Assembly (NCBI GenBank): GCA_037042185.1
Contig: JAXQJY010000031.1
Location: 124,001 to 188,000, forward strand
DNA from: Sordariomycetes sp. S80-01Y
Taxonomy: Eukaryota; Ascomycota; Sordariomycetes
DNA: 64,000 nt
Reading direction: 5' to 3'
A model generated the notes under the pieces. That model was not told the DNA's origin and made no database searches. It worked only from the letters and a program-made list of their open reading frames with translations. Numbering within the stretch: the first letter of the stretch is position 1; each line of letters begins with the position of its first letter. Shown piece after piece: positions 55,478 to 64,000 of the stretch. The translations under genes were made by a program, and so were the position numbers.

Positions 55478-56332
55478 CTACCTAACCCGGGACACATCAT
55501 TACATACTTCTTCAAAGGTCTCCATCATGTGCCTCGTCTTCCGGTCGACTTCCCCGATGCTCCGCCACATGTCCCGCCCGAGCACCATGGTCGTCTCTTT
55601 TTCTTTGCCCGCTCCCACGCCCTCGCCGAGGATCATGTCGTAGAGGGCCCTGGCGGCCTTCTTGTGATCACCGTCGGGGTCCCACCGGCCTGTCTTGGTG
55701 AGGTCGATGAATCTTTGCGTGTTGTGGTCGCGGTAGTCCTCCGGAAAGGGGGTTGACGTGACGGCCAGGTCGTCGGCGAAGCTGGTATCGAGCGCGCCGA
55801 GGAGCACATCCAGCGTCCGCACGTTGAACGGCTCCATCTCCCTCGCCAGCACCCTCATCAGCCCGCCCATAGCGCTCTTGCTCGCGGCGTAGGGCCCCAT
55901 GCTCTCCCGTCCGTTGACGCCGGCTCCGCTGCCAACGTTCAGCACCAGACCTCTCCTGCGCTCCCTCATCCCCGGCACCGTCGCCCTGATGAGCCGGTAG
56001 GGGCCGAAGTACTGCGTCTCCATCTGCGCCCTCGCCTCGTCCTCGGTGATGGACTCGACGGGGCCGTGGAGGCTCCAGCCGGCGTTGTTGACGAGCACGT
56101 CGATGGGGATGCCGAGGTCGTGGACGACGGAGGCCGAGTCGCGGGCGTCGATGTCCAGCGCGATGAACCTGCCCCCGCCGGCCTCGATCTCGGATCTGAG
56201 CGATGGGCTTTTGGAGGGGTTGCGGGATGTGGCTATGACGGTGTGGGGGGTGTTGAGGAAGAGGCGCGTGAGGGCCAGGCCGAGGCCGGAAGATGCGCCG
56301 GTGATGAGTATGTTGAGAGATTCGGAGCTCAT
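55478..56332 (-). CDS. Short-chain dehydrogenase/reductase, intronless
   Basis: This frame of 284 aa starts MSSESLNILITGASSGLGLA. It has the classical SDR motifs: TGASSGLG for the cofactor, NNAG, a serine in NVGSGAG, and YAASK (Y-x3-K). The basic residue in ATSRNPSK after the second strand suggests NADP(H). A long C-terminal region resembles the fungal group often annotated as 1-acyldihydroxyacetone-phosphate-reductase-like or retinol-dehydrogenase-like. The gene is convergent with the PHAF1-like gene, with 37 bp between the stops, so transcripts must overlap. The substrate is unknown. Confidence 0.92.
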   Translation of the reverse strand: MSSESLNILITGASSGLGLALTRLFLNTPHTVIATSRNPSKSPSLRSEIEAGGGRFIALDIDARDSASVVHDLGIPIDVLVNNAGWSLHGPVESITEDEARAQMETQYFGPYRLIRATVPGMRERRRGLVLNVGSGAGVNGRESMGPYAASKSAMGGLMRVLAREMEPFNVRTLDVLLGALDTSFADDLAVTSTPFPEDYRDHNTQRFIDLTKTGRWDPDGDHKKAARALYDMILGEGVGAGKEKETTMVLGRDMWRSIGEVDRKTRHMMETFEEVCNDVSRVR

Positions 56333-57326
56333 TGTGCGTTGGATAATTATGCTAGATGGTTACTTCATTCCTCATACCAAATTTCCATCATCATGGTTTC
56401 TTATACTTCCTCTGTTCACAGGTGGCCACGTCCCGGTGTTATGTCCGCTTCCTCCGGCCGGCCCTATGCCAGTCCCCGGATTTTGGAGGAATGCGCGCCG
56501 TACCGGTCCCGCCAATTCGGGGGCTTCAGATAGTATACGATTATCGATCTGGTCTGTAGCTGCTTCTACTCATGGTTCGTTTGCGCAGGCGAGGTCGTCC
56601 AGAGCAGCTCAGCGGCTCGGGGTTTAGGCTGTGCATGAGCTCCATGGTGAGAGGGCGAAAGGGAAGAAGTCCATGCGGCAGAGATGTCGAGGCGCACTAT
56701 AATTGGGAGGGTTGTGAGAATCGTTAGCTTTTATTCATTAGCCTTACCAAGAGTGAGGAGACTTTGGCTCCGAACATGACGTGTAAGGCGTAGTGTTGAG
56801 CAGTGGGCGTAGAGCCTGGCGCTTCTTCCACACGTCACTGTAGTGGAAGTCCACCCTACGATGCGTACCGATGCTCAGAAGCTCTTCCCGCGGTATTGAG
56901 AGTTCTCATGGGAAAGTTGACGAACGAGGAGGAGGCTGAGGGTCTGCAATGGCTTGAGGAGACCCGGTGCTGCGCTTGCAGTCCATGAGCCTGGAGGCTC
57001 ATCGCTCCTTCCACTTGGACCACACCTTGGACTTCCAAAGTTGGGATGAAACAACGGCAGTCAGGTGACTCCGCGTCTCCTACCTGTATCAAATTTCTCT
57101 CCGCTCTCCTCTCAGCTGCAATCAGGCTCTTCCCCCTTCTGAACTTTCAACGCATCACGCGTCGACCTGATCAACCATTCGGGGACTACTGGCCCTCGGT
57201 CCTCTCTTCTCTTACACTCCGTCTTGGACTGTTGACAGAGCCCTCGAGCGCGCTGGTTCAGGTCGGCAGCGTCTCCTTTCGCATCATCACTTATCGGTCG
57301 CAGACCCTCAACCTCCAAGCGTCGCC
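56333..57326. other. Intergenic region
   Basis: These 994 bp lie between the SDR start and the zinc-knuckle locus. They contain only short frames and no recognisable domain. Confidence 0.6.
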
Positions 57327-58346
57327 ATGTCATCAAAGCCCGTCAAGCCTGAGGGCGAAGGGGATCCGGACAGCAAGGCCTGGCTCAACCTCCCTGCGTG
57401 GTCAGGTACGTTGCCTTATCCTCGCGAGGCGGCTTTGCCCCGACGCCAGCTTCTGACACTTGCTCCAGGCTCTTCGTCGTTCCGTCCCAAGTCTGAAGTC
57501 AAACCGAAGCCTGAGGTGAAGCACAAGCTTGAGGTGAAGCCACGGGTCGGAGCCACGCCGACGCATGTCAAGCCGGCTCCGTCGGCGGACAGTCTTCAGG
57601 ACGTGCCAAAGTACCGCGCGAACGCGCCGAAGAGAGCCGTCGCTGAGTTCGTTCGCGTGGCGGCCCCGCGTCCACATCGAAACGGCGGCCGTCGTCCTGC
57701 ACACGCACCATTCAAGGGACTGTGCTTCGAGTGTGGTGAGAAGGGGCACCGCTAGCAGGAGTGTCCCGCCAACAACTTGGGTAAGTTGGTCCGTCTCGCT
57801 GAAAGCCGCAACCTAACCATTATTCAGAGTTCGAATTCGGTCGCACTTACTTTGTTCGTCTCACACCCCCTCCGGAGACAGGCTGCTAACGGCAAGCAGC
57901 TGCACGACCGTGGTGTCATCGGGGCTTTAAACCGTGCTGCACGTTACTTGAGGATGCGAAGAGGCGGCGCCGGCAAGGTGTTCTACTTCTTGGACAATAT
58001 CGAGTGGAGCATCGACGCCGATGTGCAACTCGAGCTGTCCAAAGTTGCCGACACATCTCTCATCTGGGTCAGGGTGCCTGGGACTAGGATCAGCGTGACC
58101 TGTGCCAACGCTACGGCCACGCTGGTAAAGCAGGAGCAGAACAGCCTCCCGCCCAACGCCGGCTTCCCCAATGCTCCTTCATCTCAGCAGGTCTTCTCGG
58201 GCGGGCAAACGGCCCATGCTCAGCAGCCGCAGCTGCCACACCAGTCGGAGGGCGTTCCCAACCAGAGAGCAATCGTTACCATGGGACCGACGGGACCTCC
58301 TCAAGTGCAAGGCTCGCATCCGGCTATCGAGTGCCTTCAATCATGA
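57327..58346 (+). pseudogene. CCHC zinc-knuckle protein locus, interrupted frame
   Basis: An ATG at 57327 opens a Lys/Pro-rich segment with EVKPKPEV-type repeats, leading to a CCHC zinc-knuckle (CFECGEKGH). Further along, another frame codes for GVIGALNRAARYLRMRRGG and a Gln/Pro-rich tail. The whole region has codon-like composition but is not continuous in one frame, and introns alone did not give me a convincing model. CCHC knuckles occur both in host RNA-binding proteins and in Gag of LTR retroelements. I found no protease, reverse transcriptase, integrase or terminal repeats here, so I favour a degenerate or misread host-type gene. It could also be a very old Gag fossil. Confidence 0.5.
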
Positions 58347-59035
58347 TGCTCGAGTGAGGTTTTGGAGGGGAAATGACCCTGGAACCAGCAAGGACGTGCC
58401 CCATCATGCCCAATTCTGGACCAAATACTGGAGGTGCGCCTGGAAGATAAGTTACGATTGCGAGTTCGTCTGGTATCAGTTATCTCGGAACGGGGTTGGA
58501 GAAACGAAGGTAACATGTGTGTTCTATGTTGATTTGTGGCAATCGAATTGGAGTCTTTGCTATACGTTGGAAGTCGCTGTTTAAAATAAACCCATTCGTC
58601 AACAATAGCTCCCCACCCCTACACGACGGATACGCGCGCGGCGTTCCGGCCTCGGACTTACGACAGCCCCAGCTTCCAGAAACGGCAAAAACGGCACTCC
58701 GGCCGACGGATGTCTCCCCACAGTGGCTTTCTGCAGTGTCTGCAGCGCGGATGGTGCCGTCGGGGGTCCTTTTGTTTCATCGGTCGAAGGAGCCGATGGT
58801 CAGCATCGATGACTCCTTCATCCAGACAATTTCTATCCTTGCTTGAAATTCTCCGCTCAATGTCCGAGTTGAAATTTCTTCCTTCAACTCTCTCGGGCGA
58901 TTGAACGAGTACAATGCTGACCTTTTGACAGTTGCTCAGCGCATGAGAGACTGAAGAAAAGTGTTGAGACTACGGAGGAATTGTTTCGGAACTCCCCGAA
59001 GCCCTGAGACACGCGGACTCAGGTGAGGACTGGCC
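58347..59035. other. Intergenic region
   Basis: These 689 bp separate the zinc-knuckle locus from the MFS gene. They hold the MFS promoter and nothing else I recognise. Confidence 0.55.
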
Positions 59036-60766
59036 ATGGCGGACCAGCCGAACACGCGAACGAGCTCCGAGAGCACCGTCGAAGACATTGAGCGCAACCA
59101 CGCCGGCGTAGCTCAAGTTACAGGCGACAAGGAAGCGCCAGCATGCAATGAGGCGGAATCGCCAGCACCGGAGGAGCCCGAAGCGCAACGAACGCGCTCC
59201 CAGAACTTTCTCATCGTCTTTGCGCTCTGCCTGGCCCTCTTCCTGCCGGCCCTCGACATCACAATCATCACGACCGCCATCCCGACCATCTCGGCGCACT
59301 TCAACTCCAGCGTGGGCTATGTCTGGGTCGGCAGCGCGTACCTCCTGGGCAACGCCGCCGTGGCGCCCATGTGGGGGAAGATCTCCGACATCTTTGGCCG
59401 GAAACCCGTGCTGCTGACGGCGGTGGGCATCTTCTGGGTGGGCTCTCTGCTGTGCGGCGTCTCGACCAGCATGGGCATGTTGATCGCCGCCAGGGCGATT
59501 CAGGGCGTCGGAGGCGGAGGCACGATGATCTTGCCGAACATCTGCGTCTCGGACCTCTTCTCGATGAGAAACCGCGGCATGTACTTTGGCATCTTTGGCA
59601 TGGTCTGGGCAGTGGCTTCGGCGTTGGGCCCGGTGCTGGGTGGAGTCTTCACCGACAAGGTTTCCTGGCGGTGGTGCTTCTACATCAACCTCCCTCTCTC
59701 GGGCGTCGGCATGATCATCCTCATCTTTGTGCTGAAGCTGCACAACCCCCGGACTCCGGTCAAGGAGGGCATCAAGGCGATCGACTGGTCAGGCAGCCTG
59801 CTCTGCGTTGGCGGCACGCTGATGCTCCTCATGGGCTTGGAGTTTGGAGGCGTGACGCACCCCTGGGCCTCGGCCCCGGTGCTCTGCTTGATGATCTTTG
59901 GGGTAATCACGATCGGTCTCTTCGTCGTCAACGAGTGGAAGATCGCCGAGTACCCCGTCACGCCACTTCGCTTGTTCAAGCACCGCACCAGCATTGCTTC
60001 CTACAGTCTGGCCTTCTTCCACGCACTCACGGTCATGGCTGGCAGCTACTGGCTTCCTCTGTACTTCCAGGGCGTCCTCGGGACGACAGCCTTGATGTCT
60101 GGTGTCTATCTGCTGCCTTACATCGTCTCATTGTCCATCATTTCGGCCATTGCCGGCATTTTGATCAAGAAGACCGGCAAGTACAAAATCCTCATCAGCT
60201 CGGGCACGGCTATTGCCACGCTGGGCTTCGGCCTCTTCACCGACTTGGGGCCCAAGCAGGACTGGGTCAAGCTCGCCCTCTTCCAGGTCGTCGCTGGTAT
60301 CGGCATCGGGCCCAACTTCCAGGCGCCGCTCATTGCGCTACAGACCAACATCGAGCCCAGCGACATCGGCTCCGCGACTTCGACCTTTTCCTTCCTGCGT
60401 CAGCTCGGCACCTCCGTTTCCGTTGTGGTCGGCGGCGTCATCTTCAACAACGAGATGCAGAAGCAGCAGTCCTACCTGCAGCAGGAAATGTCGTCGAGTG
60501 AGTTGGCGAACCGGCTGTCGGGCTCCAACGCGGCCGGCAGCGTCCAGCTGGTGGCGCACCTGACGGGACACGATGGCGAGGTTGCGAGGACCGCGTATTG
60601 GAACGCCCTGAAAACCATGTATATTGTCTATACCGTATTTGCAGGCGTGGGCTTAATAATCAGCCTGTTCATCAAGCAGGTGAACCTGAGCAAGGTGCAC
60701 ACGGAGCACAAGACGGGTTTGAAGACATTGAAGGGCCGGACGGAGAACGAGGAGGAACTCAAGTAG
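59036..60766 (+). CDS. MFS multidrug-type exporter, DHA2 family (14 TM)
   Basis: This is an intronless frame of 576 aa beginning MADQPNTRTSSEST. A polar 55-residue N-terminus leads to about fourteen hydrophobic helices, as in the drug:H+ antiporter-2 group. Motif A is GKISDIFGRKPVLL, motif B lies in AARAIQGVGGGG, and motif C is GPVLGGVFTDKV (antiporter signature). The domain after helix 4, SWRWCFYINLPLSGVG, is typical of fungal toxin and multidrug exporters. It should export a small molecule across the plasma membrane, driven by protons. No biosynthetic genes for a metabolite lie beside it in this window, so the substrate is open. Confidence 0.95.
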   Translation: MADQPNTRTSSESTVEDIERNHAGVAQVTGDKEAPACNEAESPAPEEPEAQRTRSQNFLIVFALCLALFLPALDITIITTAIPTISAHFNSSVGYVWVGSAYLLGNAAVAPMWGKISDIFGRKPVLLTAVGIFWVGSLLCGVSTSMGMLIAARAIQGVGGGGTMILPNICVSDLFSMRNRGMYFGIFGMVWAVASALGPVLGGVFTDKVSWRWCFYINLPLSGVGMIILIFVLKLHNPRTPVKEGIKAIDWSGSLLCVGGTLMLLMGLEFGGVTHPWASAPVLCLMIFGVITIGLFVVNEWKIAEYPVTPLRLFKHRTSIASYSLAFFHALTVMAGSYWLPLYFQGVLGTTALMSGVYLLPYIVSLSIISAIAGILIKKTGKYKILISSGTAIATLGFGLFTDLGPKQDWVKLALFQVVAGIGIGPNFQAPLIALQTNIEPSDIGSATSTFSFLRQLGTSVSVVVGGVIFNNEMQKQQSYLQQEMSSSELANRLSGSNAAGSVQLVAHLTGHDGEVARTAYWNALKTMYIVYTVFAGVGLIISLFIKQVNLSKVHTEHKTGLKTLKGRTENEEELK

Positions 60767-61638
60767 AGCGCTGCGATCCATAGTACATGCAGGCCAATGA
60801 AATAACTTAATGTTTCAACTGTGTCTCGAATGTGGGATGTAAACCGCTTAGTGCAGTACTCTATGGAGGATGATCCGACGCTTGGGTGATGCCGAACCTG
60901 AATCGCGAAACGTATCAGGAAACAATTGCAAGTTTAACTCGATTGAAACATCAACCGCTGAAGCTTGTTCCAAGCTGCAGTGTTTGGTGAACACTTCTAC
61001 AGGCTCTGTAGGTAGATAACGTTGAGTAATGTCCATTGGTGTAGGGTAGCAGCCCCTGTGAGAAAGGGGTCAGCTTTACATAGCAGTGTCACGTAATAGA
61101 GGTCAAGCGCCTCGTATTTGCGCAGCAGGTAGCAAGTCTCTCGAAGTTGCAGAGCAGCGCCTATGGCCGCAGCGCTATTTTGCCAGTCCCTGTCGAGCCC
61201 GGTCCCTGCTCTGAGGCTTGGTGAATTTAGCCGGGCCCCTTCGCGCGAAGGGAGCTGCCGAACCGCACGAATTACCTACTTAACCAGATTACCCCGGCCG
61301 GCATATTCTGTAAGCGCTCGTCATCGTCCCTGGATCCTTTTGCCGGCAGTCTGTAGCTTCGCTAGGTGGGCTAGGCTAATGCACCGTCCACGATGAAACG
61401 GCACTTGAACCGCGGGGTCGACTTACCAGATTGGGCGCGGAGCTTCATCAACATTGGTGTCGGGTATTAATATGGTCGGCAACTCGGCATGATCCTGGCC
61501 GCGATGCTTGAACTTGGCTTCTTTCGTGGCGGATTGAGCATGTCCGGGGATCATGGGGAAGATATAAGGCTTGAGGGAGTCCCAGGCTAGGACGGTGTCG
61601 CCAACGATACAACCGGTAGAGCACTACGAATAGCAGCC
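60767..61638. promoter_or_regulatory. Promoter region of the CE1-type esterase
   Basis: These 872 bp lie upstream of the secreted esterase. They hold three GGCTAR-type motifs and one reverse copy, and a TATAAGG box at 61563-61569, about 70 bp before the ATG. CreA-like CCGGGG lies at 61544-61549. Confidence 0.5.
61369..61380 (+). promoter_or_regulatory. Overlapping XlnR/XYR1-like motifs GGCTAG-GGCTAAT
   Basis: Two motifs overlap by one base: GGCTAG at 61369-61374 and GGCTAAT at 61374-61380. The latter fits the XYR1 consensus GGC(A/T)4 and the XlnR GGCTAA core. Related copies lie at 61585-61590 (GGCTAG) and 61227-61232 (reverse GGCTAA). Confidence 0.45.
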
Positions 61639-62555
61639 ATGGTCTCTTTCAAGAACATCCTCTGGGCGCCCGCCCTCGCGAGCCTCGTCAGCGCTGCCCA
61701 GCTGACGCAGGTCAACGACTTTGGCTCCAACCCTGCCAACGTCCCCATGTACATATACGTGCCCGACAACCTCGCCTCCAACCCTGCCGTCATCGTCGCC
61801 GTCCACTATTGCACCGGCACCGCGCAGGCCTACTACCAGGGCACGCAGTACGCCAGCCTGGCCGACCAACATGGCTTCATTGTGATCTACCCTGAGTCGC
61901 CCTACGAAGGCCGCTGCTGGGATGTGAGCTCCGACGCCACGCTGCAGCACGATGGTGGAGGCGACAGCCAGAGCATCTCGCAGATGGTCACCTACACGCT
62001 GGAGCAGTACCAAGGAGATGCCAGCCGGGTCTTTGTGGTCGGAGGAAGCTCCGGCGCCATGATGACGGTAAGCCGCTCATCAGCATGATGAGACCAAGAC
62101 TGACCAAGCAGAACGTCCTCGCAGCCACATACCCCGAAATGTTTGCCGCCGGCTCGGTCTACGCCGGTGTTCCCGCAGGCTGCTTCTACACGGGCACCGT
62201 CAACGGCTGGAACTCGCAGTGCGCCAACGGGCAGGTCAGCAAGACGTCCGAGGAGTGGGCGCAGGACGTCCGCGACATGTACCCCGGATACGAGGGCGAG
62301 TACCCGACCATGTACATCCACCACGGTGACCAGGACCAGACCCTGCACTTCCCCAACTACGAGGAGACCATCAAGCAGTGGGCTGGCATCTTCGGCTACG
62401 ACACCAATGCTGACCAGACGAACTCCAACTCGCCCGTGTCTGGGTACACGACCGAGGTGTACGGCGAGAAGCTGACGGGCGTGATCGGCGCCGGTGTTGG
62501 TCACGACGTTCGCACGTTTGAGCAGGAGGACATGGTGCGGTTCGGGATTGTCTGA
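61639..62555 (+). CDS. Secreted CE1-type esterase (acetylxylan/feruloyl esterase-like)
   Basis: Exons 61639-62067 and 62112-62555, with a 44-bp intron, give 290 aa. The N-terminus, MVSFKNILWAPALASLVSAA, is a clear signal peptide, with cleavage probably after SAA or near AQL. The catalytic serine is in GGSSGAM (G-x-S-x-G), just before the intron. The acid is probably in HHGDQDQTL and the His in GVGHDV near the C-terminus. This is the CE1/PHB-depolymerase-like (esterase_phd) group, which removes acetyl or feruloyl groups from xylan. No cellulose-binding module is present. Several XlnR-like sites in the promoter agree with plant-biomass induction (inference). Confidence 0.93.
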
Positions 62556-63034
62556 GGTTGATTGGGACAGACTAGCACACCTCTCTTATCGATTGCTACA
62601 TGCAAGGTAGTTAGTATGTTAGGTGCCGGGCCGTTGATTCTATAGTTGAAAAGGAGAAGCTGAAGAGCGCCTCCACGGCGCCTGATCCGAAATGAATGAC
62701 GAAACACACCCAATTCTAATCGAGCCTATTAGCACCATAAGAGATTCTCTGTCAATTCGCGGTTGAAGCGTAATGCGTGAGCGTGAACGCAGCTGAGGCC
62801 AAGAACGGAAGACAGTGGAACGTATATGGGGTGGCCGTTGCCCCAGCAACATCACGTGTTTTGTTATTCTCAGCACCACCCCAAGAGCCGCCTTCCCTGC
62901 GCGGCTCCCTGCAGTCCACCTGACATCTGTAACCCCCACCATAAACTCCGAACCGGGGCCAGCCAGCCTTGTCTCGACTTTGTCGCTGCATCCTTAGAGA
63001 CACCTCGGAAAGCCGAAGCCCGTCCACACCCACG
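62556..63034. other. Intergenic region upstream of kinesin-5
   Basis: These 479 bp hold the esterase 3' flank and the kinesin promoter, with a CACGTG box at 62853-62858. There is no gene. Confidence 0.55.
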
Positions 63035-64000
63035 ATGGCTTCAAAGCGCACGACGCGCTCCGACCGCGACCTAACCCGGTCCGCCATGAGCTCCAGCATT
63101 CGCTCAGCAGCCGGCAGCCGCAGCGGCATCCGACAGCCCACGACGCGTCAATCCACGACGACTCGATCGACCACGAGGACGCCCTCGGTCCGTCCCGGCG
63201 CCGCATCCCCAGCAGAGTCCGCCTTTGGCTCGTCGCGAGCGGGCACGAAGCGCAAGGAGCGTGACTTTGAATCGCCCGAGCAGAGTGTGACGGTCGGCGA
63301 GGAGACCAACATCAATGTCGTCGTGCGGTGCCGCAATCGCGCCGAGGGCAATAGCGCTGTCCTCGTCAAGACGGATGGCGTCAAGCACATTGAGCTGTCC
63401 ATGAACGCATCAGCTACCAGCAGCAAGACGTACAGCTTTGACCGCGTCTACTCCCCGAGCTCAGTGCAGAGCACCATCTTTGATAATACGGTGAAGCCGA
63501 TTTTGGACGACGTAAGTCAATGAGATCCTCCTGTACGCTTCGGAATTGACAATACCAGATGCTCGCCGGCTACAACTGCACCATATTCGCGTACGGCCAA
63601 ACAGGCACCGGCAAGACCTATACCATGTCCGGCGACGTCACGGAGAATCTTGGCATGCTCAGCGACGACGCGGGTATCATTCCGCGAGTTCTGCAACAGC
63701 TCTTCAACAAGCTGAAGGCGGACGAGGCCGAGAGCAGCATCAAGTGCTCCTTCATCGAGCTCTACAACGAGGAGCTTCGCGACCTGATCGCCCCCGAGGA
63801 CGGCGGCAAGCTGAAGATCTACGACGACGTGTCAAAAAGAGGGCACCTCAGCACGGTCGTCCAGGGCATGGAGGAAAAATACATCCAGGACGCCGCGGCG
63901 GGTATCAAGGTGCTTCAAGATGGCAGCATGAAACGTCAGGTGGCCGCCACCAAATGCAACGACCTAAGCTCGCGAAGTCACACCGTCTTCACCATCACCG
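63035..64000 (+). CDS. bimC: Kinesin-5 (BimC/Cut7/Eg5) motor protein, N-terminal part (partial)
   Basis: Exon 1 (63035-63511) and the start of exon 2 (63559 to the edge) are joined over a 47-bp intron. The start ATG at 63035 gives MASKRTTRSDRDLTRS. About 95 basic, Ser/Thr-rich residues precede the motor, which begins EETNINVVVRCRNR. The P-loop lies in FAYGQTGTGKTYTMSG, and the SSRSH switch I motif is just before the window end. The EELRDLIAPED segment is typical of kinesin-5. In Aspergillus, BimC slides antiparallel spindle microtubules to separate poles. The microtubule-binding loops, stalk and BimC box lie outside the window. Confidence 0.95.

Overview
The window is nuclear DNA of a filamentous ascomycete, most likely a Sordariomycete. 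Coding regions are GC-rich. Introns are 41-88 bp, mostly about 50 bp, with GTAAGT/GTGAGT-type donors and CTAAC/CTGAC-like branch sequences. The gene set includes white collar-2, an RGS-domain 7TM receptor, zinc-cluster regulators, GWT1, a GT2 glycosyltransferase and kinesin-5. Exon-intron structures were worked out by hand; nearly all spliced lengths come out as whole codons, which supports them. I found no rRNA, confident tRNA, CRISPR array or intact transposon.

1-7.7 kb: an amidase (cut by the left edge), a five-exon alpha/beta hydrolase and an FMO-type monooxygenase lie on the minus strand, with a Zn2Cys6 regulator divergent from the monooxygenase. This looks like a small catabolic or accessory cluster. 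A beta-flanking-type protein is convergent with the regulator, with 12 bp between the stops.

8.1-14.4 kb: wc-2 (PAS plus GATA finger) and RAD50 are divergent over an 807-bp region that carries an ACGCGT box, a CACGTG box and a five-codon uORF before RAD50.

14.5-29.8 kb: a run of minus-strand genes: PP4 regulatory subunit R2, a SPRY protein with two PPxY motifs, an RGS-GPCR, a vacuolar Ca2+/H+ exchanger, a Kin4-type kinase, and GWT1 of GPI-anchor synthesis.

30-46 kb: a gene-poor stretch. It holds one unrecognised two-exon gene, a GT2 glycosyltransferase, and a Ser/Thr-rich unknown gene, separated by 3.2 kb and 8.4 kb without recognisable coding sequence.

46.8-56.3 kb: a peroxisomal enoyl-CoA hydratase/isomerase (C-terminal SKL) divergent from mitochondrial D-lactate dehydrogenase, then a zinc-finger-less transcription-factor-like protein, two SDR enzymes and a PHAF1/UPF0183 family protein.

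57-64 kb: a CCHC zinc-knuckle locus with an interrupted frame, a 14-TM MFS exporter, a secreted CE1-type esterase with XlnR/XYR1-like promoter motifs, and the 5' part of a BimC kinesin-5 gene cut by the right edge.
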